A DNA stretch of 64,000 bases from Variovorax sp. (GTDB lineage Bacteria > Pseudomonadota > Gammaproteobacteria > Burkholderiales > Burkholderiaceae_C): positions 27,937 to 91,936 of the forward strand of contig JAGIAI010000014.1 in the NCBI GenBank assembly GCA_017744935.1. Direction: 5' to 3'. The position numbers and the translations under genes were made by a program. Position 1 is the first letter of the stretch. Each line of letters opens with the position of its first letter. Below, piece by piece: positions 1 through 8,943 of the stretch. Under the pieces are notes generated by a model, which saw nothing but the letters and a program-made list of their open reading frames with translations, ran no database searches and was not told the DNA's origin.

Positions 1-1031
1 ATCAGGTCACGCTGCCGCAGGGCAGCATGAGCGGCGGCGCCAAGCTGCGCTCCGTGCTCAACGGCCTGCTCGAAGACCATCTCCTCGACGACCCCGAGTC
101 CCTGCATTTCGCGTTGGAACCTGGCGCCAGCGTGGGCGCCCCGATCTGGGTGGCCGCGTGCAACCGGATCTGGCTGCGCAGTGCCGTCCAGGCATTGGAG
201 GCGGCCGGCCGCCGCGTCGCACGCATCATTCCCGAATTCGCACCCGCCCCCGCAGACGGCCCCTCGATGCTCTTCGTCATCGGCGAGCCTGACGTGCCGG
301 TCTGCGTGATCACCGGTCCGGACGGCGTCGCGACACTGCCCTTCGACAGCACCGGCCTCGCGCTGGCGGGCACGCTCCCGCCCAACACCAGCGCAGTGGC
401 CGAGCCCGCGGTCTCCGAGTTGGCCGAAAGCGTCCTCGGCCAGCGCGTGCCGATCATCAAGCCGGCCGAACGCTGGCTCCAGGCCAGCGAATCGCCCTGG
501 GATCTCGCCCAGTTCGACCTCGCCTCCACCGGACGCGCCCGCGCGACCAAGAAGCTCGCGGCGATCTCGCGCGAGCTCTGGCGCGGCCGCCGGTGGCGCG
601 CGGCACGCTGGGGTGCGCTGGTTTTGGTGCTGGCGCAGCTCATCGGGCTCAATGCATGGGCATGGAAGGAGCGCAGCGCCCTCGAGGCCAAGCGCACTGC
701 GGTGCGCAACGTGCTCACGCAGACCTTTCCCTCAGTGCAGCTCGTGGTCGATGCGCCGGTCCAGATGTCGCGGGAGGTCGCAGCGCTGCAGCAGGCCACC
801 GGCGGCGTCACCACGAGCGATTTCGAACCCATGCTGGGTGCGCTGTCCGCGAGCCTTCCGCGCGGACGCGTGCCCACGGCGATCGATTTCGGCGGCGGCC
901 AGCTTCGCCTACGCGGGCTGGGTCTGAAGCCTTCCGAACTGACCAGCGTGACCTCGGCGCTTTCTTCGCGCGGCTACAGCGCGCGCAGCGAGGGTGACCT
1001 GCTACTCGTGCAGGCGGAGGCAATGCGATGA
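1..1031 (+). CDS. gspL: Type II secretion system protein GspL (5'-partial)
   Basis: GspL is the inner-membrane platform protein that docks the GspE ATPase and pairs with GspM. The frame is open from the first bases of the window, so the N-terminus lies upstream and the ATG at 27 is internal (QVTLPQGS precedes it in frame). The visible part holds the end of the actin-like cytoplasmic domain, a single transmembrane helix (WGALVLVLAQLIGLNAWAW, encoded at about 609-665), and a periplasmic ferredoxin-like domain to the C-terminus. The stop overlaps the gspM start by 4 bp, which suggests translational coupling. The missing gspG-K genes would be expected just upstream, outside the window. Confidence 0.9.
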   Translation, partial: QVTLPQGSMSGGAKLRSVLNGLLEDHLLDDPESLHFALEPGASVGAPIWVAACNRIWLRSAVQALEAAGRRVARIIPEFAPAPADGPSMLFVIGEPDVPVCVITGPDGVATLPFDSTGLALAGTLPPNTSAVAEPAVSELAESVLGQRVPIIKPAERWLQASESPWDLAQFDLASTGRARATKKLAAISRELWRGRRWRAARWGALVLVLAQLIGLNAWAWKERSALEAKRTAVRNVLTQTFPSVQLVVDAPVQMSREVAALQQATGGVTTSDFEPMLGALSASLPRGRVPTAIDFGGGQLRLRGLGLKPSELTSVTSALSSRGYSARSEGDLLLVQAEAMR

Positions 1032-1600
1032 AGTGGACCGAAACGCTCGAAGCCCGCTGGCAAGCGTGGTGGCCCGAACTCGAAGCGCGCGAGCAGCGCC
1101 TCGTCATCGCCGCCAGCGTGCTGGTGGGGGTTGCCCTCTTCTGGTGGATCGGCCTCGCGCCCGCCCTGCACACGCTGTCTTCCGCCCCTGCCGAACACGC
1201 CCAACTCGACGCGCAACTGCAGAACATGACGAACCTGCAGGCGCAGGCCAAGGCACTGCAATCGCAGCCGCGTGCGAGTCGTGACGACGCGATGCGCAGC
1301 CTCGAAACCTCCGTGCGTGAAGACCTGCGCGGCGCGGGCCAGCTGCAATCCGCAGGGGTTGGCGAAGGCGCGACCATCGCAGTGCGCGGCGCATCCGCCG
1401 AAACGCTGGCGCAGTGGTTCGCGCAGGTCCGTAGCAACGCCCGCGCGGTGCCTCGCGAGGTCCATCTGACGCGCAACACGCAGCAGGGCGCACAACCGGC
1501 CGGCAGGTCGCCCGCGCCGGGCGCCACCGGTCCCGCCGGCGCCGAACCTTCAGGCTCGCGCTGGGACGGCACTCTCGTCATGAGCCTGCCGGCACGCTGA
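1028..1600 (+). CDS. gspM: Type II secretion system protein GspM
   Basis: This 190-residue bitopic inner-membrane protein partners with GspL in the secretion platform. A short basic cytoplasmic N-terminus is followed by one transmembrane helix at about residues 25-44 (LVIAASVLVGVALFWWIGLA). A periplasmic domain with a coiled region (about 55-95) and a Pro/Gly-rich stretch near 155-175 follows. Length and topology match the family. The ATG overlaps the gspL stop by 4 bp, and gspN begins 2 bp after the stop, so it is inside a tight operon. The sequence itself is weakly conserved, so the call leans on position and topology. Confidence 0.88.
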   Translation: MKWTETLEARWQAWWPELEAREQRLVIAASVLVGVALFWWIGLAPALHTLSSAPAEHAQLDAQLQNMTNLQAQAKALQSQPRASRDDAMRSLETSVREDLRGAGQLQSAGVGEGATIAVRGASAETLAQWFAQVRSNARAVPREVHLTRNTQQGAQPAGRSPAPGATGPAGAEPSGSRWDGTLVMSLPAR

Positions 1601-1602
1601 CC

Positions 1603-2406
1603 ATGGCAACACCACGTCCCGCCCTGAGTTCCGACGGCGCCTCCGGCTGGCGCTGGGCGGCGCTCGGCGGATTGATCGGCGTCGCGCTCGCGCTTTCGTT
1701 CTTCGCGCCGGCACGTTGGCTGGCGGCCGGACTGTCTCAGTGGAGCAACGGCCACCTGAAGCTGGTCAATGCACGCGGGACGGTCTGGACCGGCACGGCG
1801 GGCCTGGTGTTCACAAGCGGCGCGGGTGGTGCCGAAGCGGTTTCGCTACCCGGCAGCTTGGGCTGGACGCTGCGCCCGCGCTGGGACGGCGTCGCCGCCG
1901 CGCTGGACATTCCCTGCTGCGCCACCAAGCCGATGGAGTTCAGGGCGCGGCCGCGCCCCAACGGCCTCGAACTCGCATGGGGCGACGGCCAGTCGCGCTG
2001 GCCCGCCGCCATGCTGACCGGCTTCGGCGCGCCCTGGAACACGCTCAAGCTCGATGGCACCATGGACGTTTCGATGCAGGCTTTCACCTTGAAGTGGAAT
2101 GGCCCCCAGCTCTCGTTCGCAGGCCGCGCGGTTCTCGACGCGACCGACATTTCCTCCAGTCTCTCGACCCTGAAGCCCATGGGGAGCTATCGGGTAGCGC
2201 TCGAAGGCGGTCCTTCGCCGAGTCTGCTCCTGACCACGCGCGAAGGCAGCGGCCTGCAACTGAGCGGCAGCGGTCGATGGAACGGCGCCACGCTGCACTT
2301 CGACGGCGAGGCCAGCGCCGCGCCAGGACGGGAGGACGCGCTTTCGAATCTGTTGAACATCATCGGACGGCGCGAAGGCGCACGCTCGCTAATCACACTG
2401 GGATGA
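1603..2406 (+). CDS. gspN: Type II secretion system protein GspN
   Basis: GspN is an accessory inner-membrane/periplasmic subunit of type II secretion. The 267-residue product has one N-terminal membrane helix (about 14-34, WRWAALGGLIGVALALSFF) followed by a beta-rich periplasmic domain typical of the family, including a W(S/T)G-type motif (TVWTGTAGL, about 62-70). It lies between gspM and gspD, and its TGA overlaps the gspD ATG. GspN is absent from many type II systems and its role is poorly defined, so the name rests on position, size and general fold. No defect is visible. Confidence 0.85.
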   Translation: MATPRPALSSDGASGWRWAALGGLIGVALALSFFAPARWLAAGLSQWSNGHLKLVNARGTVWTGTAGLVFTSGAGGAEAVSLPGSLGWTLRPRWDGVAAALDIPCCATKPMEFRARPRPNGLELAWGDGQSRWPAAMLTGFGAPWNTLKLDGTMDVSMQAFTLKWNGPQLSFAGRAVLDATDISSSLSTLKPMGSYRVALEGGPSPSLLLTTREGSGLQLSGSGRWNGATLHFDGEASAAPGREDALSNLLNIIGRREGARSLITLG

Positions 2407-4697
2407 CCATGAAGAAGCCCAAGACTTCGTACGGTGCGCGCATCGGCACCATCGCGCTCGCCGCACAGATGTTGATTGCCGCGTGCATTCCGTCGGCCTA
2501 CGCGCAGGACGCACCCCGCCGCGGCGAACCGATCACGCTGAACTTCACCAACGCCGAGATCGAATCCGTCGCCCGGACCATGGCGGTCGTGACCGGCCGG
2601 GACGTGGTGGTCGATCCCCGCGTGAAGGGCACCGTCACGCTGCAGACCGATCGCGCGATCCTGCCCGAAGCCGCGTTCAACCAGTTTGCCGCCGCGCTGC
2701 GGCTGCAGGGCTTTGCGATCGTGCAGGCCGATGGGCTCTACAAGATCGTGCCCGAGGCCGATGCCAAGCTGCAGAGCACTTCCGTGACCACGGCCACGCC
2801 CACCTCCAGCTTGAGCGGCAACCAGATCGTCACGCAGATCTTCAAGCTCAACTACGAATCGGCCAACAACCTGTTGCCCGTGCTGCGGCCGCTGATCGCA
2901 CCCAACAACACGATCAACGTGAACCCTGGCAACAACTCGCTGGTCATCACTGACTACGCGGAGAACATGCGCCGGCTGGCCCGCATCATCGCCTCGCTCG
3001 ATGTGCCGAATGCCTCGGACATCGAGGTCATCCCGCTCAGGCACTCGGTCGCGACGGATCTCGTGCCGCTCGTGACCCGGCTCGTCGAAGGCGGCTCGGG
3101 CACGGCTGGCGCACCGGGCGCCGCACCGGGCACCGCCGACGCGTCGTTCCGGACCACGCTGCTGGCCGAGCCGCGCAGCAATTCCCTGATCCTGCGCGCC
3201 GCCAACCCGGCGCGTGCGCAGCTCGTCCGCACGCTGGTCGAGAAACTCGACCGGCCGCCCGCCGACAACGGCAATGGCGCTGCGGGCAATGTGTACGTGG
3301 TCTATTTGAAGAACGCCGACGCGGTGAAGCTGGCGGCGACGCTGCGTGCGGCCATCGCGGCGCAGGGCGGCGATCGGACCGCCGGGGGCGCCGCCGCAAC
3401 GCCGGTCACCGGGAACACCCAGCCTGCAGCGCAAGTCGCTGCGGCGCAAGGTACTTCCGGGGCTTCGATGCAGGCGACCGCGCCGGTCAACAACGCGAAC
3501 CAGCCATCGACCGGCGGCCAGATTCAGGCCGACCCCTCGACGAACTCGCTCATCATCACCGCAGCAGAGCCGCAGTACCGCCAGCTGCGCGCCGTCATCG
3601 ACAAGCTCGACGGCCGTCGCGCGCAGGTCATGATCGAGGCGCTGATCATCGAGGTCAGCGCCACGCGGGCCGCCGAGTTCGGCGTCCAGTGGCAAACGGC
3701 GGTCGGCACCCGCGGCGTGATCGGCACCAACTCCAGCCTCACCGGCGCGAACATCCTGGCGCTGACCGCGGCGCTCGCGGGCGGCACAACGTCGGCGCTG
3801 ACCACCCTCGGCACCGGCATGAACATCGGCATCGGACGCCAGACCTCCGGCGGCTTCGTGATCAACGCGATCGCCAACTTCCTTGCTTCGAACCAGGAAG
3901 GCAATCTGCTCTCGAAGCCCAACCTGCTGACCCTCGACAACGAGGAAGCAAAGATCGTGGTCGGCCAGAACGTGCCCTTCGTCACCGGCCAGTTCACCAA
4001 TACCGGCGCGAGCAACGGATCGGTCAATCCCTTCCAGACGATCGAACGCAAGGACGTCGGCCTGACCCTGCGGGTGCGCCCCCAGATCAACGAGAACGGC
4101 ACCATCAAGATGACCGTTTTCCAGGAAACCTCCACGGTGCAAGCCGGCACCGAGAACGCGCTCAACGGCCCGACCACCAACAAGCGCTCGATCGAATCGA
4201 GCGTGCTGGTCGAAGACGGCGGCCTCGTGATGCTGGGTGGCCTCCTGTCGGACAACTACAGCAACAGCCTGGAGAAGATCCCGCTCGCCGGTGACATCCC
4301 GGTGCTGGGCAATCTGTTCAAGAACGAGACCCGCTCGCGGGCGAAGGTCAACCTCATGATGTTCCTGCGCCCGGTGGTAGTGCGCGATGGCTTCACGACG
4401 GAGAGCCTGGCCTACGATCGCTATCACATGATTCAAGCCGACCAGATGCAAGGGCAGCCCGAAGGCGGCAACGTCATGCTGAACAATGTGCCCGAGTCCG
4501 GCGTGCTCCCGCCGCCTCCCGTGCGACCGCAGAGCAGCAGCAGCGGCGGTGGTGGCAGCAGTGGTGGCGGTGGTGCGATCGAGGGCACGGTGCTCATTCC
4601 GCCGCCCTCGCCGACGTCCACGCGGCTCGCGCCGTCGCCGCTCAGGGGCGCCCTGCCACCGACGGCAGACCCCGCGAGCTCCCGAGAGCTGCCCTGA
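2403..4697 (+). CDS. gspD: Type II secretion system secretin GspD
   Basis: GspD forms the outer-membrane secretin channel for folded exoproteins. The start at 2403 overlaps the gspN stop (ATGA); a second in-frame ATG at 2409 is possible. The 764-residue product opens with a signal sequence ending near AYAQ-DAP, although LIAAC within it could also act as a lipobox. N0 (from about 45) and repeated N-domains follow, with low-complexity Ala/Gly/Thr insertions near residues 235-245 and 325-370. The C-terminal secretin core carries the conserved VPLAGDIPVLGNLF-like segment (here IPLAGDIPVLGNLF). A Ser/Gly-rich linker and Pro-rich tail end the protein, where the pilotin-binding S-domain usually sits. 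Confidence 0.95.
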   Translation: MTMKKPKTSYGARIGTIALAAQMLIAACIPSAYAQDAPRRGEPITLNFTNAEIESVARTMAVVTGRDVVVDPRVKGTVTLQTDRAILPEAAFNQFAAALRLQGFAIVQADGLYKIVPEADAKLQSTSVTTATPTSSLSGNQIVTQIFKLNYESANNLLPVLRPLIAPNNTINVNPGNNSLVITDYAENMRRLARIIASLDVPNASDIEVIPLRHSVATDLVPLVTRLVEGGSGTAGAPGAAPGTADASFRTTLLAEPRSNSLILRAANPARAQLVRTLVEKLDRPPADNGNGAAGNVYVVYLKNADAVKLAATLRAAIAAQGGDRTAGGAAATPVTGNTQPAAQVAAAQGTSGASMQATAPVNNANQPSTGGQIQADPSTNSLIITAAEPQYRQLRAVIDKLDGRRAQVMIEALIIEVSATRAAEFGVQWQTAVGTRGVIGTNSSLTGANILALTAALAGGTTSALTTLGTGMNIGIGRQTSGGFVINAIANFLASNQEGNLLSKPNLLTLDNEEAKIVVGQNVPFVTGQFTNTGASNGSVNPFQTIERKDVGLTLRVRPQINENGTIKMTVFQETSTVQAGTENALNGPTTNKRSIESSVLVEDGGLVMLGGLLSDNYSNSLEKIPLAGDIPVLGNLFKNETRSRAKVNLMMFLRPVVVRDGFTTESLAYDRYHMIQADQMQGQPEGGNVMLNNVPESGVLPPPPVRPQSSSSGGGGSSGGGGAIEGTVLIPPPSPTSTRLAPSPLRGALPPTADPASSRELP

Positions 4698-4713
4698 CCA
4701 CGGCAAGACACCC

Positions 4714-6135
4714 ATGCGCTACCCACTTCCCTACGCTTTCGCACGCAGCCAGCAGTTGCTGCTCGAAGAAACGGACGACGGCAACCTGACGCTCTGGATG
4801 CCGAAGGTGCCGCCGCGCAGTGCGCTGGGCGAAGTGCTGCGCAAGTTCCAGGTCAAGACCTTCGAGCCGCTCGCACCCGACCAGCTCGCCAAGCGCATCA
4901 GCGCCGCCTACGCGCAGGGCGAGTCCAATGCCGCCGCGGTGGTCAGCGAAGTGCAGAGCGACGCGGACCTGTCGCGCATGATGCAAGAACTCCCCGCGGT
5001 CGAGGACTTGCTCGAGTCGGCCGGCGATGCGCCGATCATCCGCATGCTCAATGCCCTGCTCACGCAGGCGGCGCGGGACGGCGCGAGCGACATCCATATC
5101 GAACCCTACGAGCGGACATCCTCGGTGCGCTTCCGCATCGACGGCACGCTGCGCGAGGTGGTGCAGCCCAATCGCGCCTTGCATGCGGCGTTGATCTCGC
5201 GCCTGAAGATCATGGCCGACCTCGACATCTCCGAGAAGCGCCTGCCGCAGGACGGCCGCATCAGCCTGCGGATCGGCACGCGCGCGGTGGACGTGCGCGT
5301 ATCGACGCTGCCTTCGGCGCACGGCGAACGCGCGGTGCTGCGTCTGCTCGACAAATCCGAGAGCAAGCTCACGCTCGAATCGGTGGGCATGCTGGGCGAC
5401 ACGCGCGCGCGCTTCGAGCACCTGATCGGGCAGCCGCACGGCATCGTCCTCGTGACCGGCCCGACCGGCTCGGGCAAGACGACGACGCTTTACGCGGCGC
5501 TCGGCCAGCTCGATGCGAACAGCAGCAACATCATGACGGTCGAAGACCCGATCGAGTACGAGCTCCCGGGCGTCGGCCAGACACAGGTCAACGCGAAGAT
5601 CGACCTGACCTTCGCCAAGGCGCTGCGCGCGATTCTGCGGCAGGACCCGGACGTGATCATGATCGGCGAGATCCGCGACTTCGAGACCGCGCAGATCGCG
5701 ATCCAGGCATCGCTCACCGGTCACCTCGTCTTCGCGACGCTGCACACCAATGATTCCGTCAGCGCGGTGACCCGCCTGACCGACATGGGCGTCGAGCCCT
5801 TCCTGCTCAGTTCATCGTTGCTCGGTGTGCTGGCGCAGCGGCTGGTGCGCAAGCTGTGCCCCGTGTGCTCGGCGCCCGGCCCGGGCGGCGGCGAAGCGGT
5901 GCCTGTCGGATGCGACGCCTGCGGCCAGACCGGCTACCAGGGCCGCACCGGCATCTTCGAACTGCTGGTGGCCGACGACACGGTGCAATCGCTGATCCAC
6001 AACCGCGCGCCGGAAAGCCAGATCTTCGTGGCGGGCGAGCGCGGTGGCCTGCGCTCGATGCGCGAGGACGGCGAACGGCTGGTCAAGGCCGGCGTGACCT
6101 CGCGCGCCGAACTGCTGCGCGTCACCCGCGAATAG
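4714..6135 (+). CDS. gspE: Type II secretion system ATPase GspE
   Basis: GspE is the cytoplasmic hexameric ATPase that drives pseudopilus assembly through GspL and GspF. The open frame extends upstream into gspD, but the ATG at 4714 gives the expected N1E-type start and 473 residues. Walker A is GPTGSGKT at residues 249-256, followed by the Asp box and a Walker B region (DPDVIMIGEIRD). The Zn-binding tetracysteine domain typical of GspE is present as two CxxC pairs (CPVC and CDAC). The gene follows gspD by 16 bp. Its TAG is directly abutted by the stop of an opposite-strand gene at 6136, which interrupts the expected gspE-gspF junction. Confidence 0.95.
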   Translation: MRYPLPYAFARSQQLLLEETDDGNLTLWMPKVPPRSALGEVLRKFQVKTFEPLAPDQLAKRISAAYAQGESNAAAVVSEVQSDADLSRMMQELPAVEDLLESAGDAPIIRMLNALLTQAARDGASDIHIEPYERTSSVRFRIDGTLREVVQPNRALHAALISRLKIMADLDISEKRLPQDGRISLRIGTRAVDVRVSTLPSAHGERAVLRLLDKSESKLTLESVGMLGDTRARFEHLIGQPHGIVLVTGPTGSGKTTTLYAALGQLDANSSNIMTVEDPIEYELPGVGQTQVNAKIDLTFAKALRAILRQDPDVIMIGEIRDFETAQIAIQASLTGHLVFATLHTNDSVSAVTRLTDMGVEPFLLSSSLLGVLAQRLVRKLCPVCSAPGPGGGEAVPVGCDACGQTGYQGRTGIFELLVADDTVQSLIHNRAPESQIFVAGERGGLRSMREDGERLVKAGVTSRAELLRVTRE

Positions 6136-6705
6136 TCAGTCCGCCACGACCAGATTCTTGGTCTGCGGATCGGTCACGATCTCGCGCACCTTGCCAGCCT
6201 TGTCGAAGACGACCTGGTATTCGGCAAAGCTGCTGATCCACATGCGCCAGATCTCGGCATCGAGCTTCGGGTTCTCGCTGCTGATCGGCCAGCCGACGGC
6301 CATCGCCACCTGCTCGCGCGTCATGCCCTTGGTCACCCGCGCTTCCTTGATGGCCGCCTGGATCTTCGGCGGGAAGGTCGCGATCTTGGCGGCCGGGTCT
6401 TCCTGCACCACCCAGCGCTGGGCGAACCCGCCGAGGTCGATGTCGCGGCTGTAGTCGTTACCGATGTCCTGCTTGCCGCCGTTGATCTCGACGTGCACGC
6501 GATACCGGCCATATCCCGTCACGCGCACCGGCGTGCCCACGGGGATGATGCGCTTACCACTTTCGGCATAGTTGCTGTCGCTGGCCCAACTGCCGTCGGT
6601 GCGCAGGTTGCAGCACAGGTACCCGTTGAAGGTGGGCTGCGCCCACGCAGGAACGGCAAGCGCACCGAGCAGAGTTGCAACGGCGGCGAAATGGCGAACC
6701 GGCAT
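6136..6705 (-). CDS. Secreted protein with BamE/SmpA-like motif, antisense within the gsp cluster
   Basis: This 189-residue protein has a signal peptide (MPVRHFAAVATLLGALAVPAWA, cleavage near AWA-QP). The mature region contains a KGMTREQVAMAVGWP stretch that resembles the helix-turn of BamE/SmpA-type outer-membrane assembly lipoproteins. There is no lipobox, so it is predicted to be periplasmic rather than lipid-anchored. The gene is convergent with gspE with no gap (its stop codon starts at 6136 beside the gspE TAG) and divergent from gspF. Its location inside a secretion operon on the other strand is unusual. Function is unknown; a role in outer-membrane handling is only suggested by the motif. 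Confidence 0.75.
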   Translation of the reverse strand: MPVRHFAAVATLLGALAVPAWAQPTFNGYLCCNLRTDGSWASDSNYAESGKRIIPVGTPVRVTGYGRYRVHVEINGGKQDIGNDYSRDIDLGGFAQRWVVQEDPAAKIATFPPKIQAAIKEARVTKGMTREQVAMAVGWPISSENPKLDAEIWRMWISSFAEYQVVFDKAGKVREIVTDPQTKNLVVAD

Positions 6706-6770
6706 GATGAACTCCTCTGATTGCTATTGCCCCGACAATGCGGGCTCGCGCATTCTGCAACCCGTCCCCC

Positions 6771-8003
6771 ATGCCTGCCTATTCCTTCGAAGCCATAGAC
6801 CAACAGGGGCAACCCCGCAAGGGCGTTCTCGAAGCCGACACCGCTCGCAGTGCGCGCGGCATGCTGCGCGCCCAATCGCTGATTCCGCTGGAAGTGACGG
6901 TCGTCGGCAGCGCCGAAGGTGGTGCACCGGCCGCCGGCGGCTGGAAGCGCGTCATCGGCGGCGGCCGCATCTTCAACTCGACCACGCTGGCTGTCTGGAC
7001 GCGCCAGCTCGCCGGGCTGGTGTCGTCAGGGCTTCCACTGGAGCGCGCACTGACCGCACTCACGGACGAGGCGGAGAACGAGCCACAGCGCAACCTCGTC
7101 GCCTCGCTGCGTGCTGAAGTCAACGCGGGCTCGCCCTTCGGCCGTGCACTCTCGCAGCATCCGCGAGAGTTCTCCCCGATCTACACGGCCGTGATCAGCG
7201 CGGGCGAGCAGAGCGGCAATCTCGGCCTGGTGCTCGAACGCCTGGCGGACGACCTGGAGCAGCGGCAGGCGCTGCAGCAGAAGCTGGTCGGCGCCGCGCT
7301 GTATCCGGCGATCGTGACCGTGGTCGCGATCGTGATCGTCGTCTTCCTCGTGAGCTACGTGGTGCCGCAGGTGGCCAATGTCTTCGCGGGGACCAAGCGC
7401 GCCCTGCCGATCCTCACCGTCGCCATGCTCGCGATCAGCGACTTCGTGCGCAACTACGGCTGGATGATGCTGGGCGTGGTCGTGCTCGCGTTCCTCGGCG
7501 GACGGGTCGCGCTGTCGCGTGCCGCGTTGCGCGAGAGGTTCGATGCGGCCTGGCTCAACCTGCCGTTGGTCGGCAAGCTCTCGCGCGGCTACAACGCGGC
7601 GCGTTTCGCAAGCACGCTCGCGATGCTCGCCACCGCCGGGGTGCCCATTCTTCGTGCGCTGCAAGCGGCGTCCGAAACGCTGGGCAACCGCGCAATGCGC
7701 GCCGATGCACTCGATGCGCTGGTGCTGGTGCGCGAAGGCGCACCGCTCGCTTCGGCGCTGGCGCAGAAGAAGCGCTTCCCGGGCATCGTCTCCATGTTCG
7801 CGCGCCTCGGCGAACAGACCGGCACGCTGCCGCTGATGCTCCAGCGCGCGGCCAATCAGCTCGGCGCCGAAGTGCAACGCCGCGCCATGCATCTCGCGAC
7901 CATCCTCGAACCGCTCCTGATCGTGGCGATGGGCGGCGTCGTGATGCTGATCGTGCTTGCGGTGCTGATGCCGATCATCCAGCTCAACCAGTTCGTCAAG
8001 TAG
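6771..8003 (+). CDS. gspF: Type II secretion system inner-membrane protein GspF
   Basis: GspF is the polytopic platform protein at the centre of the secretion machine. I chose the ATG at 6771 because MPAYSFEAIDQQGQ matches the typical GspF N-terminus; the in-frame ATG at 6738 adds only MRARAFCNPSP. The 410-residue product has two tandem GspF cytoplasmic domains (about 65-190 and 270-392). Membrane helices occur near 175-195, 220-240 and at the C-terminus (PLLIVAMGGVVMLIVLAVLM). The conserved GEQSGNL and GEQTGTL segments mark the two repeats. It is separated from gspE by the antisense gene at 6136-6705 and is followed 3 bp later by a nucleotidase gene. Confidence 0.94.
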   Translation: MPAYSFEAIDQQGQPRKGVLEADTARSARGMLRAQSLIPLEVTVVGSAEGGAPAAGGWKRVIGGGRIFNSTTLAVWTRQLAGLVSSGLPLERALTALTDEAENEPQRNLVASLRAEVNAGSPFGRALSQHPREFSPIYTAVISAGEQSGNLGLVLERLADDLEQRQALQQKLVGAALYPAIVTVVAIVIVVFLVSYVVPQVANVFAGTKRALPILTVAMLAISDFVRNYGWMMLGVVVLAFLGGRVALSRAALRERFDAAWLNLPLVGKLSRGYNAARFASTLAMLATAGVPILRALQAASETLGNRAMRADALDALVLVREGAPLASALAQKKRFPGIVSMFARLGEQTGTLPLMLQRAANQLGAEVQRRAMHLATILEPLLIVAMGGVVMLIVLAVLMPIIQLNQFVK

Positions 8004-8006
8004 CGT

Positions 8007-8906
8007 ATGCCGGTCACCCTTGAGGACAAGCTTGTCGTTGCGATTTCATCGCGCGCCCTCTTCAACCTCGAGGAAGAGAACCGCATCTTCGAGGCTGGCG
8101 ACGATGCCGGCTACATGAGGCTCCAGCTCGAACGACTCGACGTGCCGGCCCAGCCGGGGATCGCGTACTCGCTGGTGCGCAAGCTGCTTCGCTTCAACGA
8201 TGACGGCATGCAGCGCGTGGAGGTGGTGATCCTGTCTCGCAACGATCCCGTGTCGGGCATGCGCATCTTTCGTTCGGGCGTGGCGAACGGCATCACGCTG
8301 CAGCGCGGCGTATTCACGCAGGGCCGGCCGCCATTCGGCTATTTGCGGCCGCTGCGCGCACATCTCTTCCTCTCCGTGAACGCGGAAGATGTTCGCGAGG
8401 CACTGCGGGCAGGTTTTCCCGCGGCGCGCGTGCTGGTCGAATCGGTGCACGCAAGCGATGCTTATCCCAACGAAGTGCGCATTGCCTTCGACGGCGACGC
8501 GGTGCTTTTCAGCGACGAGGCGGAGCGCATCTTCCAGGCCGAAGGGCTCGATGCCTTCCAGCAGCACGAATCCAGCCATGCGGAGATGCCGCTCCCCGAA
8601 GGGCCCTTCAAGCCGCTGCTGGCCGCGCTACATCGACTCCAGCTTGCGAGCAACCCCGCGATGCGTATCCGCACCGCACTGGTCACGGCACGCAGCGCGC
8701 CCGCGCACGAGCGCGCAATCCGCACGCTGATGAAGTGGAACATCAAGGTCGACGAAGCGATGTTCCTTGGCGGGCTGCCCAAGGGCGAGTTCCTGCGCGA
8801 GTTCGAGCCCGACTTCTTCTTCGACGACCAGACGGGCCATGTGGACGCCGCCGCGCGCCACGTACCCGCCGGCCACGTCGCAAGCGGCATCAGCAACGAA
8901 CGCTGA
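8007..8906 (+). CDS. 5'-nucleotidase, cytosolic cN-I-like family
   Basis: The 299-residue protein matches the 5'-nucleotidase family PF06189 (related to cytosolic cN-I), which removes phosphate from nucleoside monophosphates. Supporting segments are VVAISSRALFNLEEEN near the N-terminus, where the family's first Asp position is Ser-rich, VVILSRNDPVSG in the middle, and the acidic FEPDFFFDDQTGHV near the end. There is no signal peptide, so it is cytoplasmic. The ATG is 3 bp after the gspF stop, which indicates co-transcription with the secretion operon or internal initiation. A purine-type deaminase follows after 37 bp, hinting at nucleotide salvage or clean-up. Confidence 0.85.
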   Translation: MPVTLEDKLVVAISSRALFNLEEENRIFEAGDDAGYMRLQLERLDVPAQPGIAYSLVRKLLRFNDDGMQRVEVVILSRNDPVSGMRIFRSGVANGITLQRGVFTQGRPPFGYLRPLRAHLFLSVNAEDVREALRAGFPAARVLVESVHASDAYPNEVRIAFDGDAVLFSDEAERIFQAEGLDAFQQHESSHAEMPLPEGPFKPLLAALHRLQLASNPAMRIRTALVTARSAPAHERAIRTLMKWNIKVDEAMFLGGLPKGEFLREFEPDFFFDDQTGHVDAAARHVPAGHVASGISNER

Positions 8907-8943
8907 CCGCGGCGGCAGCGCACCACTCCCAGGAGCGAATGAA

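Noticed and set aside
1716..2402. Upstream extension of the gspD frame into gspN
   Set aside because: The secretin's signal sequence begins at 2403, at an ATGA overlap with gspN. The extension reads as Arg-rich noise from the gspN strand.
4540..4575. GGTGGTGGCAGCAGT repeats near the gspD end
   Set aside because: They encode the Gly/Ser linker before the secretin's C-terminal tail.
2187..4715. An 842-codon minus-strand open frame opposite gspD
   Set aside because: The translation is compositionally skewed and antisense to a clear secretin gene; no ribosome site or domain supports it.
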